A stretch of DNA of 64,000 nt from Lepidostoma basale (Eukaryota; Arthropoda; Insecta; Trichoptera; Lepidostomatidae). This document shows, piece by piece, positions 63,706 through 64,000 of this stretch. The DNA lies in NCBI GenBank assembly GCA_022606425.2, contig JAHDVF020001471.1:248001-312000 (forward strand). Direction: 5' to 3'. The position numbers were made by a program, and so were the translations under genes. How positions within the stretch are numbered: position 1 is the stretch's first letter; every line of letters begins with the position of its first letter. The notes under the pieces are model-generated. The model searched no databases, was not told the origin of the DNA, and worked only from the letters and a program-made list of their open reading frames with translations.

Positions 63706-64000
63706 GATTAATTGCATCTCAATAGAGACGAAGATGCAAATTGGAAACAGAATATGGTGATCGAGGTCTTTACAGGACTTATGACCTGTCATTGGTTGGG
63801 TTAAGCGCACACTTTATGTAATAAAACATTCCCCATTCCACATTTTTCTTATGACAAATTTTTGGAAGTTGTATATATGTTAATCTGTAACACCACACTT
63901 CACATGGTAGTTGCAATATACACACTAGCGCCATCTATGAAGATTGGATTGTAATATTCTCCTACTTTGTATAGTACGCCTTAACTTTTTGTTTTGCATT
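63706..64000 (+). mobile_element. TTGTATCTCA-family element, running off the window
   Basis: It begins 'attaattgcatctcaatagag' and aligns with 37.64 kb through 'actagcgccatctatgaaga'. The right terminal repeat would lie near or beyond the window edge. Confidence 0.65.

Overview
The window is a stretch of animal nuclear DNA. The only conventional gene I can support is the 5' part of an insect serotonin transporter (SERT, SLC6 family) on the minus strand. Two diagnostic coding exons carry SLC6 transmembrane helices 1 and 2, with residues typical of insect SERT. They are preceded by a GC-rich N-terminal coding exon and, about 20 kb upstream, by a candidate CpG-rich promoter with a 5'UTR exon. 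The high AT content, the non-LTR retrotransposon families and the tRNA-derived SINEs fit an insect with a repeat-rich genome, probably a lepidopteran; the order is an inference.

Layout: 63-52 kb is putative upstream flank (repeats plus some single-copy blocks that may be conserved non-coding DNA). At 51.75-51.97 kb lies the candidate promoter and 5'UTR exon with a 16-codon upstream ORF. The first intron (51.7-31.8 kb) is full of transposons. The N-terminal exon is at 31.6 kb, followed by a 9.9-kb intron. The TM1 exon is at 21.5 kb and, after an 0.8-kb intron, the TM2 exon is at 20.6 kb. The next SERT exon was not found in the remaining 20.5 kb, so that part is read as one long intron and the gene continues beyond base 1.

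Most of the window is made of mobile elements: (i) an RTE-like LINE ending in TTAG repeats, in about 20 5'-truncated copies of both orientations; (ii) two RTE-like LINE families ending in GAA/AAG repeats; (iii) a Jockey/CR1-type LINE with an FADD motif and others with ATTTG-like tails; (iv) a SINE-like element whose 3' end copies the TTAG LINE and whose 5' half carries an inverted version of the same sequence; (v) a pair of tRNA-headed SINEs; (vi) pogo/Tigger elements flanked by TA; (vii) hAT elements; (viii) a probable LTR; and (ix) several foldback elements.

The most interesting content is a set of short repeats carrying hammerhead self-cleaving ribozyme cores (CUGANGA, stem II, GAAA, short stem III, NUH). 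At least five families with different stem II sequences have canonical or near-canonical cores. Two more families keep the architecture but have A at the catalytic G8 position. Many copies are arranged as inverted pairs. Two of the core families are found with the same ~30-base terminal sequence, and one element is seen inserted into another repeat and has an open reading frame running through its ribozyme. Such motifs are known from Penelope-like elements and animal retrozymes; the foldback, multi-family arrangement here is worth testing.
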